In this document: positions 53,601-64,000 of the stretch, piece after piece
Layout of the letters: each line of letters starts with the position of its first letter
Numbering within the stretch: the stretch's first letter is position 1
Source: Auanema rhodensis
Lineage: Eukaryota > Nematoda > Chromadorea > Rhabditida > Rhabditidae
NCBI GenBank assembly: GCA_964057225.1
Contig: OZ059900.1
Coordinates: 630,501-694,500, forward strand
Direction of reading: 5' to 3'
Length of the DNA: 64,000 bases
Position numbers and translations under genes: made by a program
Notes under the pieces: model-generated
What the model was told of the DNA's origin: nothing
The model's input: the letters and a program-made list of their open reading frames with translations, nothing else
The model's database searches: none

Positions 53601-54809
53601 GGTCGAAAATAGAAAGAATTTTTGAAATTTCCGAGTTTTGAGTCCAATTTGGCTAAATCGCTCATATATATGATCAAAAGCATAGTTTTATTGTCTATAA
53701 CAACAAAAGTCATCAATTAAACGCTAGTGATGTTTAAATACTGAATTTCGCTCAAATAGCATTACTACACTAAGTATGGTCGTTTTTATGCCTTTAACAC
53801 CATATACTCACCGATTTTTGGTACAAAATCTGTAATACTCGTAAATTTTGATCATATTCGTTAAGATTTGAAAATCAAACACACAATAAACAAAATCAGT
53901 CTATTTTTATGAGTTTGCACTGATATATATTCATTTTGATCAAAAAAGGTCGAAAATAGAAAGAATTTTTGAAATTTCCGAGTTTTGAGTCTAATTTGGC
54001 TAAATCGCTCATATATATGATCAGAAGCATAGTTTTATTGTCTATGACAACAAAAGTCATCAATTAAACGCTAGTGATGTTTAAATACTGAATTTCGCTC
54101 AAATAGCATTACTACACTAAGTATGGTCGTTTTTATGCCTTTAACACCATATACTCACCGATTTTTGGTACAAAATCTGTAATACTCGTAAATTTTGATC
54201 ATATTCGGTGAGATTCGAGAATCAAACACACAATACACGAAATAAGTTTATTTTGACAAGTTTGCACTGATATTTATTCATTTTGATCAAAAAAGGTCGA
54301 AAATAGAAAGAATTTTTGAATTTTCCGAGTTTTGAGTCCAATTGGGCTAAATCGCTCATATATATGATCAAAAGCATAGTTTTACTGTCTATGATAACAA
54401 AAGTCTTCAAATAGACACTAATAATGATTAAATCACTGAATTTCACTTAAATAGCATTACAACACTAAGTATGGTCGTTTTTATGCCTTTAACACCATAT
54501 ACTCACCGATTTTTGGTACAAAATCTGTGATACTCGTAAATTTTGATCATATTCGGTGAGATTCGAGAATCGAACACACAATACACGAAATAAGTCTATT
54601 TTTACGAGTTTGCACTGATATTTATTCATTTTGATCAAAAAAGGTCGAAAATAGAAAGAATTTTTGAAATTTCCGAGTTTTGAGTCTAATTTGGCTAAAT
54701 CGCTCATATATATGATCAAAAGCATAGTTTTATTGTCTATGACAACAAAAGTCATCAATTAAACGCTAGTGATGTTTAAATACTGAATTTCGCTCAAATA
54801 GCATTACTA
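50644..54809 (+). repeat. 12-mer higher-order unit, copy 2 (4,166 bp)
   Basis: Monomers start at 50644 (one extra base, with CTAGTTTTACG), 50992 (E/D), 51339 (E), 51686 (E), 52033 (L), 52380 (E), 52727 (E), 53074 (L), 53421 (C), 53768 (F/T), 54115 (P, A tail) and 54463 (E). Relative to copy 1, the eighth monomer is L instead of E and the ninth is a full C. Confidence 0.9.
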
Positions 54810-57800
54810 CACTAAGTATGGTCGTTTTTATGCCTTTAACACCATATACTCACCGATTTTTGGTACAAAATCTGTGATATTCGTAAATTTTGATCATATT
54901 CGGTGAGATTCGAGAATCGAACACACAATACACGAAATAAGTCTATTTTTACGAGTTTGCACTGATATTTATTCATTTTGATCAAAAAAGGTCGAAAATA
55001 GAAAGAATTTTTGAAATTTCCGAGTTTTGAGTCTAATTTGGCTAAATCGCTCATATATATGATCAAAAGCATAGTTTTATTGTCTATGACAACAAAAGTC
55101 ATCAATTAAACGCTAGTGATGTTTAAATACTGAATTTCGCTCAAATAGCATTACTACACTAAGTATGGTCGTTTTTATGCCTTTAACACCATATACTCAC
55201 CGATTTTTGGTACAAAATCTGTGATACTCGTAAATTTTGATCATATTCGGTGAGATTCGAGAATCGAACACACAATACACGAAATAAGTCCATTTTTACG
55301 AGTTTGCACTGATATTTATTCATTTTGATCAAAAAAGGTCGAAAATAGAAAGAATTTTTGAAATTTCCGAGTTTTGAGTCTAATTTGGCTAAATCGCTCA
55401 TATATATGATCAAAAGCATAGTTTTATTGTCTATGACAACAAAAGTCATCAATTAAACGCTAGTGATGTTTAAATACTGAATTTCGCTCAAATAGCATTA
55501 CTACACTAAGTATGGTCGTTTTTATGCCTTTAACACCATATACTCACCGATTTTTGGTACAAAATCTGTAATACTCGTAAATTTTGATCATTTTCGTTAA
55601 GATTCGAAAATCAAACACACAATAAACAAAATCAGTCTATTTTTATGAGTTTGCACTGATATATATTCATTTTGATCAAAAAAGGTCGAAAATAGAAAGA
55701 ATTTTTGAATTTTCCGAGTTTTGAGTCCAATTGGGCTAAATCGCTCATATATATGATCAAAAACATAGTTTTATTGTCTATAACAACAGAAGTCATCAAT
55801 TAAACGCTAGTGATGTTTAAATACTGAATTTCGCTCAAATAGCATTACTACACTAAGTATGGTCGTTTTTATGCCTTTAACACCATATACTCACCGATTT
55901 TTGGTACAAAATCTGTGATACTCGTAAATTTTGATCATATTCGGTGAGATTCGAGAATCGAACACACAATACACGAAATAAGTCTATTTTTACGAGTTTG
56001 CACTGATATTTATTCATTTTGATCAAAAAAGGTCGAAAATAGAAAGAATTTTTGAAATTTCCGAGTTTTGAGTCTAATTTGGCTAAATCGCTCATATATA
56101 TGATCAAAAGCATAGTTTTATTGTCTATGACAACAAAAGTCATCAATTAAACGCTAGTGATGTTTAAATACTGAATTTCACTCAAATAGCATTACTACAC
56201 TAAGTATGGTCGTTTTTATGCCTTTAACACCATATACTCACCGATTTTTGGTACAAAATCTGTAATACTTGTAAATTTTGATCATATTTGTTAAGATTCG
56301 AGAATCAAACACATAATACACAAAATAAGTCTATTTTTACAAGTTTGCACTGATATTTATTCATTTTGATCAAAAAAGGTCGAAAATAGAAAGAATTTTT
56401 GAAATTTCCGAGTTTTGAGTCCAATTTGGCTAAATCGCTCATATATATGATCAAAAACATAGTTTTATTGTCTATAACAACAAAAGTCATCAATTAAACG
56501 CTAGTGATGTTTAAATACTGAATTTCGCTCAAATAGCATTACTACACTAAGTATGGTCGTTTTTATGCCTTTAACACCATATACTCACCGATTTTTGGTA
56601 CAAAATCTGTAATACTCGTAAAGTTTGATCATATTCGGTGAGATTCGAGAATCAAACACACAATACACGAAATAAGTTTATTTTGACGAGTTTGCACTGA
56701 TATTTATTCATTTTGATCAAAAAAGGTCGAAAATAGAAAGAATTTTTGAATTTTCCGAGTTTTGAGTCCAATTGGGCTAAATCGCTCATATATATGATCA
56801 AAAGCATAGTTTTACTGTCTATGATAACAAAAGTCTTCAAATATACACTAATAATGATTAAATCACTGAATTTCACTCAAATAGCATTACTACACTAAGT
56901 ATGGTCGTTTTTATGCCTTTAACACCATATACTCACCGATTTTTGGTACAAAATCTGTGATACTCGTAAATTTTGATCATATTCGGTGAGATTCGAGAAT
57001 CAAACACACAATACACGAAATAAGTCTATTTTTACGAGTTTGCACTGATATTTATTCATTTTGATCAAAAAAGGTCGAAAATAGAAAGAATTTTTGAAAT
57101 TTCCGAGTTTTGAGTCTAATTTGGCTAAATCGCTGATATATATGATCAAAAGCATAGTTTTACTGTCTATGATAACAAAAATCTTCAAATATACACTAAT
57201 AATGTGTAAATCACTGAATTTCACTCAAATAGCTTTACTACACTAAGTATGGTCGTTTTTATGCCTTTAACACCATATACTCACCGATTTTTGCTACAAA
57301 ATCTGTAATACTTGTAAATTTTGATCATATTCGTTAAGATTTGAGAATCAAACACATAATACACGAAATAAGTCTTTTTTTACAAGTTTGCACTGATATT
57401 TATTCATTTTGATCAAAAAAGGTCGAAAATAGAAAGAATTTTTGAAATTTCCGAGTTTTGAGTCCAATTTGGCTAAATCGCTCATATATATGATCAAAAG
57501 CATAGTTCTATTGTCTATAACAACAAAAGTCTTTAATTAAACGCTAGTGATGTTTTAATACTGAATTTCGCTCAAATAGCATTACTACACTAAGTATGGT
57601 CGTTTTTATGCCTTTAACACCATATACTCACCGATTTTTGGTACAAAATCTGTAATACTTGTAAATTTTGATCATATTCGTTAAGATTCGAGAATCAAAC
57701 ACATAATACACGAAATAAGTCTAGTTTTACGAGTTTGCACTGATATTTATTCATTTTGATCAAAAAAGGTCGAAAATAGAAAGAATTTTTGAAATTTCCG

Positions 57801-57934
57801 AGTTTTGAGTCTAATTTGGCTAAATCGCTCATATATATGATCAAAAGCATAGTTTTATTGTCTATGACAACAAAAGTCATCAATTAAACGCTAGTGATGT
57901 TTAAATACTGAATTTCGCTCAAATAGCATTACTA
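54810..57934 (+). repeat. E-E followed by 7-mer unit, copy 1
   Basis: Monomers start at 54810 (E), 55157 (E), 55504 (F with ACAACAGAAG), 55851 (E), 56198 (C), 56545 (P with GTAAAGTTTGATC, A tail), 56893 (A tail, AATAATGTGTAAATC), 57241 (TTGCTACAAA, GTCTTTTTTTACAAG, GTTTTAATAC) and 57588 (CTAGTTTTACG). From 55504 this seven-monomer order is repeated 2,431 bp to the right. Confidence 0.88.
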
Positions 57935-60366
57935 CACTAAGTATGGTCGTTTTTATGCCTTTAACACCATATACTCACCGATTTTTGGTACAAAATCTGT
58001 AATACTCGTAAATTTTGATCATTTTCGTTAAGATTCGAAAATCAAACACACAATAAACAAAATCAGTCTATTTTTATGAGTTTGCACTGATATATATTCA
58101 TTTTGATCAAAAAAGGTCGAAAATAGAAAGAATTTTTGAATTTTCCGAGTTTTGAGTCCAATTGGGCTAAATCGCTCATATATATGATCAAAAACATAGT
58201 TTTATTGTCTATAACAACAGAAGTCATCAATTAAACGCTAGTGATGTTTAAATACTGAATTTCGCTCAAATAGCATTACTACACTAAGTATGGTCGTTTT
58301 TATGCCTTTAACACCATATACTCACCGATTTTTGGTACAAAATCTGTGATACTCGTAAATTTTGATCATATTCGGTGAGATTCGAGAATCGAACACACAA
58401 TACACGAAATAAGTCTATTTTTACGAGTTTGCACTGATATTTATTCATTTTGATCAAAAAAGGTCGAAAATAGAAAGAATTTTTGAAATTTCCGAGTTTT
58501 GAGTCTAATTTGGCTAAATCGCTCATATATATGATCAAAAGCATAGTTTTATTGTCTATGACAACAAAAGTCATCAATTAAACGCTAGTGATGTTTAAAT
58601 ACTGAATTTCACTCAAATAGCATTACTACACTAAGTATGGTCGTTTTTATGCCTTTAACACCATATACTCACCGATTTTTGGTACAAAATCTGTAATACT
58701 TGTAAATTTTGATCATATTTGTTAAGATTCGAGAATCAAACACATAATACACAAAATAAGTCTATTTTTACAAGTTTGCACTGATATTTATTCATTTTGA
58801 TCAAAAAAGGTCGAAAATAGAAAGAATTTTTGAAATTTCCGAGTTTTGAGTCCAATTTGGCTAAATCGCTCATATATATGATCAAAAACATAGTTTTATT
58901 GTCTATAACAACAAAAGTCATCAATTAAACGCTAGTGATGTTTAAATACTGAATTTCGCTCAAATAGCATTACTACACTAAGTATGGTCGTTTTTATGCC
59001 TTTAACACCATATACTCACCGATTTTTGGTACAAAATCTGTAATACTCGTAAAGTTTGATCATATTCGGTGAGATTCGAGAATCAAACACACAATACACG
59101 AAATAAGTTTATTTTGACGAGTTTGCACTGATATTTATTCATTTTGATCAAAAAAGGTCGAAAATAGAAAGAATTTTTGAATTTTCCGAGTTTTGAGTCC
59201 AATTGGGCTAAATCGCTCATATATATGATCAAAAGCATAGTTTTACTGTCTATGATAACAAAAGTCTTCAAATATACACTAATAATGATTAAATCACTGA
59301 ATTTCACTCAAATAGCATTACTACACTAAGTATGGTCGTTTTTATGCCTTTAACACCATATACTCACCGATTTTTGGTACAAAATCTGTGATACTCGTAA
59401 ATTTTGATCATATTCGGTGAGATTCGAGAATCAAACACACAATACACGAAATAAGTCTATTTTTACGAGTTTGCACTGATATTTATTCATTTTGATCAAA
59501 AAAGGTCGAAAATAGAAAGAATTTTTGAAATTTCCGAGTTTTGAGTCTAATTTGGCTAAATCGCTCATATATATGATCAAAAGCATAGTTTTACTGTCTA
59601 TGATAACAAAAATCTTCAAATATACACTAATAATGTGTAAATCACTGAATTTCACTCAAATAGCTTTACTACACTAAGTATGGTCGTTTTTATGCCTTTA
59701 ACACCATATACTCACCGATTTTTGGTACAAAATCTGTAATACTCGTAAATTTTGATCATATTCGTTAAGATTCGAGAATCAAACACACAATACACGAAAT
59801 AAGTTTATTTTTACGAGTTTGCACTGATATTTATTCATTTTGATCAAAAAAGGTCGAAAATAGAAAGAATTTTTGAATTTTCCGAGTTTTGAGTCCAATT
59901 GGGCTAAATCGCTCATATATATGATCAAAAGCATAGTTTCACTGTCTATGATAACAAAAGTCTTCAAATATACACTAGTAATGATTAAATCACTGAATTT
60001 CACTCAAATAGCATTACTACACTAAGTATGGTCGTTTTTATGCCTTTAACACCATATACTCACCGATTTTTGCTACAAAATCTGTAATACTTGTAAATTT
60101 TGATCATATTCGTTAAGATTTGAGAATCAAACACATAATACACGAAATAAGTCTTTTTTTACAAGTTTGCACTGATATTTATTCATTTTGATCAAAAAAG
60201 GTCGAAAATAGAAAGAATTTTTGAAATTTCCGAGTTTTGAGTCCAATTTGGCTAAATCGCTCATATATATGATCAAAAGCATAGTTCTATTGTCTATAAC
60301 AACAAAAGTCTTTAATTAAACGCTAGTGATGTTTTAATACTGAATTTCGCTCAAATAGCATTACTA
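57935..60366 (+). repeat. 7-mer unit, copy 2, with one substituted position
   Basis: Monomers start at 57935 (F, ACAACAGAAG), 58282 (E), 58629 (C), 58976 (P), 59324 (A tail, AATGTGTAAATC), 59672 (X, A tail) and 60020 (TTGCTACAAA variant). The first five match 55504-57240 at +2,431 bp. The monomer at 60020 matches 57241 at +2,779 bp, so an extra X monomer (59672) lies between the two matched parts. Confidence 0.88.
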
Positions 60367-63300
60367 CACTAAGTATGGTCGTTTTTATGCCTTTAACACC
60401 ATATACTCACCGATTTTTGGTACAAAATCTGTAATACTTGTAAATTTTGATCATATTCGTTAAGATTCGAGAATCAAACACATAATACACGAAATAAGTC
60501 TATTTTTACGAGTTTGCACTGATATTTATTCATTTTCATCAAAAAAGGTCGAAAATAGAAAGAATTTTTGAATTTTCCGAGTTTTGAGTCCAATTGGGCT
60601 AAATCGCTCATATATATGATCAAAAGCATAGTTTCACTGTCTATGATAACAAAAGTCTTCAAATATACACTAGTAATGATTAAATCACTGAATTTCACTC
60701 AAATAGCATTACTACACTAAGTATGGTCGTTTTTATGCCTTTAACACCATATACTCACCGATTTTTGGTACAAAATCTGTAATACTCGTAAAATTTGATC
60801 ATATTTGTTAAGATTTGAGAATCAAACACACAATACACAAAATCAGTCTATTTTTACGAGTTTGCAATGATATTTATTCATTTTGATCAAAAAAGGTCGA
60901 AAATAGAAAGAATTTTTGAATTTTCCGAGTTTTGAGTCCAATTGGGCTAAATCGCTCATATATATGATCAAAAGCATAGTTTTACTGTCTATGATAACAA
61001 AAGTCTTCAAATATACACTAATAATGTGTAAATCACTGAATTTCACTCAAATAGCATTACTACACTAAGTATGGTCGTTTTTATGCCTTTAACACCATAT
61101 ACTCACCGATTTTTGGTACAAAATCTGTAATACTTGTAAATTTTGATCATATTCGGTGAGATTCGAGAATCAAACACACAATACACGGAATTAGTTTATT
61201 TTTACGAGTTTGCACTGATATTTATTCATTTTGATCAAAAAAGGTCGAAAATAGAAAGAATTTTTGAAATTTCCGAGTTTTGAGTCTAATTTGGCTAAAT
61301 CGCTCATATATATGATCAAAAGCATAGTTTTACTGTCTATGATAACAAAAGTCTTCAAATATTCACTAATAATGTGTAAATCACTGAATTTCACTCAAAT
61401 AGCATTACTACACTAAGTATGGTCGTTTTTATGCCTTTAACACCATATACTCACCGATTTTTGTTACAAAATCTGTAATACTCGTAAATTTTGATCATAT
61501 TCGTTAAGATTTGAGAATCAAACATACAATACACAAAATCAGTCTATTTTTATGAGCTTGCACTGATATATATATTCATTTTGATCAAAAAAGGTCGAAA
61601 ATAGAAAGAATTTTTGAAATTTCCGAGTTTTGAGTCTAATTTGGCTAAATCGCTCATATATATGATCAAAAGCATAGTTTTACTGTCTATGATAACAAAA
61701 GTCTTCAAATATTCACTAATAATGTGTAAATCACTGAATTTCACTCAAATAGCATTACTACACTAAGTATGGTCGTTTTTATGCCTTTAACACCATATAC
61801 TCACCGATTTTTGTTACAAAATCTGTAATACTCGTAAATTTTGATCATATTCGTTAAGATTTGAGAATCAAACACATAATACACGAAATAAGTCTATTTT
61901 TATGAGTTTGCACTGATATTTATTCATTTTGATCAAAAAAGGTCGAAAATAGAAAGAATTTTTGAATTTTCCGAGTTTTGAGTCCAATTGGGCTAAATCG
62001 CTCAGATATATGATCAAAAGCATAGTTTTACTGTCTATGATAACAAAAGTCTTTAATTAAACGCTAGTGATGTTTAAATACTGAATTTCGCTCAAATAGC
62101 ATTACTACACTAAGTATGGTCGTTTTTATGCCTTTAACACCATATACTCACCGATTTTTGGTACAAAATCTGTAATACTTGTAAATTTTGATCATATTTG
62201 TTAAGATTCGAGAATCAAACACATAATACACGAAATAAGTCTATTTTTATGAGTTTGCACTGATATATATTTATTTTGATCAAAAAAGGTCGAAAATAGA
62301 AGAATTTTTGAATTTTCCGAGTTTTGAGTCCAATTGGGCTAAATCGCTCATATATATGATCAAAAGCATAGTTTTACTGTCTATGATAACAAAAGTCTTC
62401 AAATATACACTAATAATGTGTAAATCACTGAATTTCACTCAAATGCATTACTACACTAAGTATGGTCGTTTTTATGCCTCTAACACCATATACTCACCGA
62501 TTTTTGGTACAAAATCTGTAATACTTGTAAATTTTGATCATATTCGTTAAGATTCGAGAATCAAACATATAATACACGAAATAAGTCTATTTTTATGAGT
62601 TTGCACTGATATTTATTTATTTTGATCAAAAAAGGTCGAAAATAGAAAGAATTTTTGAATTTTCCGAGTTTTGAGTCCAATTGGGCTAAATCGCTCAGAT
62701 ATATGATCAAAAGCATAGTTTTACTGTCTATGATAACAAAAGTCTTCAAATATACACTAATAATGATTAAATCACTGAATTTCACTCAAATAGCATTACT
62801 ACACTAAGTATGGTCGTTTTTATGCCTTTAACACCATATACTCACCGATTTTTGGTACAAAATCTGTAATACTTGTAAATTTTGATCATATTCGTTAAGA
62901 TTTGAGAATCAAACATACAATACACAAAATCAGTCTATTTTTACAAGTTTGCACTGATATTTATTCATTTTGATCAAAAAAGGTCGAAAATAGAAAGAAT
63001 TTTTGAAATTTCCGAGTTTTGAGTCTAATTTGGCTAAATCGCTCATATATATGATCAGAAGCATAGTTTTATTGTCTATGACAACAAAAGTCATCAATTA
63101 AACGCTAGTGATGTTTAAATACTGATTTTCGCTCAAATAGCATTACTACACTAAGTATGGTCGTTTTTATGCCTTTAACACCATATACTCACCGATTTTT
63201 GGTACAAAATCTGTAATACTCGTAAATTTTGATCATATTCGTTAAGATTTGAGAATCAAACATACAATACACAAAATCAGTCTATTTTTATGAGCTTGCA

Positions 63301-63843
63301 CTGATATATATTCATTTTGATCAAAAAAGGTCAAAAATAGAAAGAATTTTTGAATTTTCCGAGTTTTGAGTCTAATTTGGCTAAATCGCTCATATATATG
63401 ATCAAAAACATAGTTTTATTGTCTATAACAACAAAAGTCTTCAAATATACACTAATAATGTTTAAATCACTGAATTTCACTCAAATAGCATTACTACACT
63501 AAGTATGGTCGTTTTTATGCCTCTAACACCATATACTCACCGATTTTTGGTACAAAATCTGTAATACTTGTAAATTTTGATCATACTCGTTAAGATTCGA
63601 GAATCAAACACATAATACACGAAATAAGTCTAGTTTTACGAGTTTGCACTGATATTTATTCATTTTGATCAAAAAAGGTCGAAAATAGAAAGAATTTTTG
63701 AAATTTCCGAGTTTTGAGTCTAATTTGGCTAAATCGCTCATATATATGATCAAAAGCATAGTTTTATTGTCTATAACAACAAAAGTCATCAATTAAACGC
63801 TAGTGATGTTTAAATACTGATTTTCGCTCAAATAGCATTACTA
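60367..63843 (+). repeat. Diverged right-hand block with indels
   Basis: Monomers start at 60367, 60715, 61063, 61411, 61761, 62108, 62454, 62802, 63149 and 63497. A tails dominate (60367, 60715, 61063, 61411, 62108, 62454, 63149). The 61411 copy is 350 bp (extended TATATATATTC); the 62108 copy is 346 bp with two lost bases (ATAGAAGAATT and CAAATGCATT). TCAGATATATG at 61761 and 62454 and GCCTCTAACACC at 62454 and 63497 are local alleles. Class assignment is unreliable here. Confidence 0.85.
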
Positions 63844-64000
63844 CACTAAGTATGGTCGTTTTTATGCCTTTAACACCATATACTCACCGATTTTTGGTAC
63901 AAAATCTGTAATACTTGTAAATTTTGATCATATTTGTTAAGATTCGAGAATCAAACACATAATACACGAAATAAGTCTATTTTTATGAGTTTGCACTGAT
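63844..64000 (+). repeat. Right partial monomer
   Basis: These are the first 157 bases of another monomer, with CTTGTAAA, CATATTTG and TTTATGAG as in class N. The array continues beyond the right edge of the window. Confidence 0.95.

Larger units (their letters stand above)
1..64000 (+). repeat. Tandem satellite DNA array, 347/348-bp monomer, about 184 copies
   Basis: The window repeats one AT-rich unit head-to-tail from end to end. Starts of CACTAAGTATGG recur at 283, 630, 978, 1325 and so on to 63844, always 347 or 348 bases apart except in five monomers. Walking the array gives 183 complete units: 127 with a B tail (basic length 347) and 56 with an A tail (basic length 348). These counts plus the five indels account exactly for the 63,561 bases between first and last start. 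The monomer at 44396 has 102 G+C of 347 by hand count. No unit is inverted and nothing interrupts the array. Role is inferred only: such arrays usually form centromeric or other constitutive heterochromatin. The species and satellite family are not recognised. Confidence 0.98.

Noticed and set aside
42-63792. About 140 minus-strand reading frames of 62-89 codons with a shared MLLIIYMSDLA-like core, and a few plus-strand frames of 61-80 codons
   Set aside because: They recur once per monomer because the monomer recurs. Many open only from GTG-type alternative starts, their ends shift with class-specific point changes (for example the 89-codon form appears only where GAATCGAAC is present), and some monomers have none. 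No domain is recognisable and nothing separates them from an AT-rich repeat read in frame.
1-64000. CRISPR array or bacterial repeat cluster
   Set aside because: The repeat is 347 bp with no short direct repeat and unique spacer pattern, and no cas-like gene is present.
1-64000. Transposon or retrotransposon origin (terminal repeats, target-site duplications, reverse transcriptase)
   Set aside because: No coding remnants, LTR-like ends or target duplications are visible; the junctions are simple head-to-tail monomer joins.
1-64000. Inverted monomers or an inversion breakpoint
   Set aside because: Every monomer start found while walking the array is on the plus strand with regular spacing, so there is no orientation switch in the window.
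1-64000. Assembly artefact producing a falsely regular array
   Set aside because: It cannot be excluded from sequence alone, but class mosaics, private variants and nested periods argue against simple duplication of reads. Spanning long reads and read depth would decide.

Overview
The whole 64-kb window is one uninterrupted tandem array of an AT-rich satellite with a 347/348-bp monomer. All copies are head-to-tail in the same orientation. I see no gene, RNA gene, transposon or unique spacer. Taking the monomer start as CACTAAGTATGG, I count by hand 183 complete monomers (283-63843) plus a partial copy at each end. 127 complete monomers carry a B tail (basic length 347) and 56 an A tail (basic length 348). 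Only five depart from their class length. A hand count of the monomer at 44396 gives 102 G+C in 347 bases (about 29% GC). This points to eukaryotic heterochromatin, most likely centromeric, pericentromeric or subtelomeric. A monomer close to two nucleosome repeats fits many plant and animal satellites, but I do not recognise the family and will not name a species.

Monomers fall into recurring classes, named here by diagnostic bases at monomer coordinates: G (GTGATACTCG at 65 and CGGTGAG at 92), N (GTTGTCTATAAC in the right half), L (TTTATTTATTTTG and CTCAAGTAGC), C (TTTACAAGT, usually AATTGAACGC), T (TTAGCATGC), F (CATTTTCG and ATAAACAAAATCAG), S (GAGCTTGC plus GTCGAATTGGG), X (GTTTCACTG), E (GAATCGAAC) and P (TTTTGACRAG). 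Many monomers are left/right chimeras of two classes.

Layout: 1-12.4 kb is a mosaic of X, S, T, F and G with 4-mer and 5-mer tandem blocks. At 12.4-42.3 kb a six-monomer higher-order repeat, G-N-L-C-T-F (2,083 bp), dominates; it is nested in a 14-mer duplication (19.7-29.5 kb) and shows an alternating 12-mer (4,166 bp) order at 29.5-36 kb. At 42.3-55.5 kb class E has been amplified, first in 3-mer/4-mer order and then as a 12-mer of 4,166 bp present twice. At 55.5-60.4 kb a 7-mer (2,431 bp) is duplicated. At 60.4-63.8 kb the monomers are more individual and carry most of the indels, possibly because the array edge is near.

The most interesting signals are an almost invariant block of about 75 bp in every monomer, a two-haplotype tail cassette, and a 9-bp inverted repeat whose arms change together between classes (ACTCGTAAA with TTTACGAGT; ACTTGTAAA with TTTACAAGT). 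Most other combinations would still pair by G-U wobble in plus-strand RNA only.
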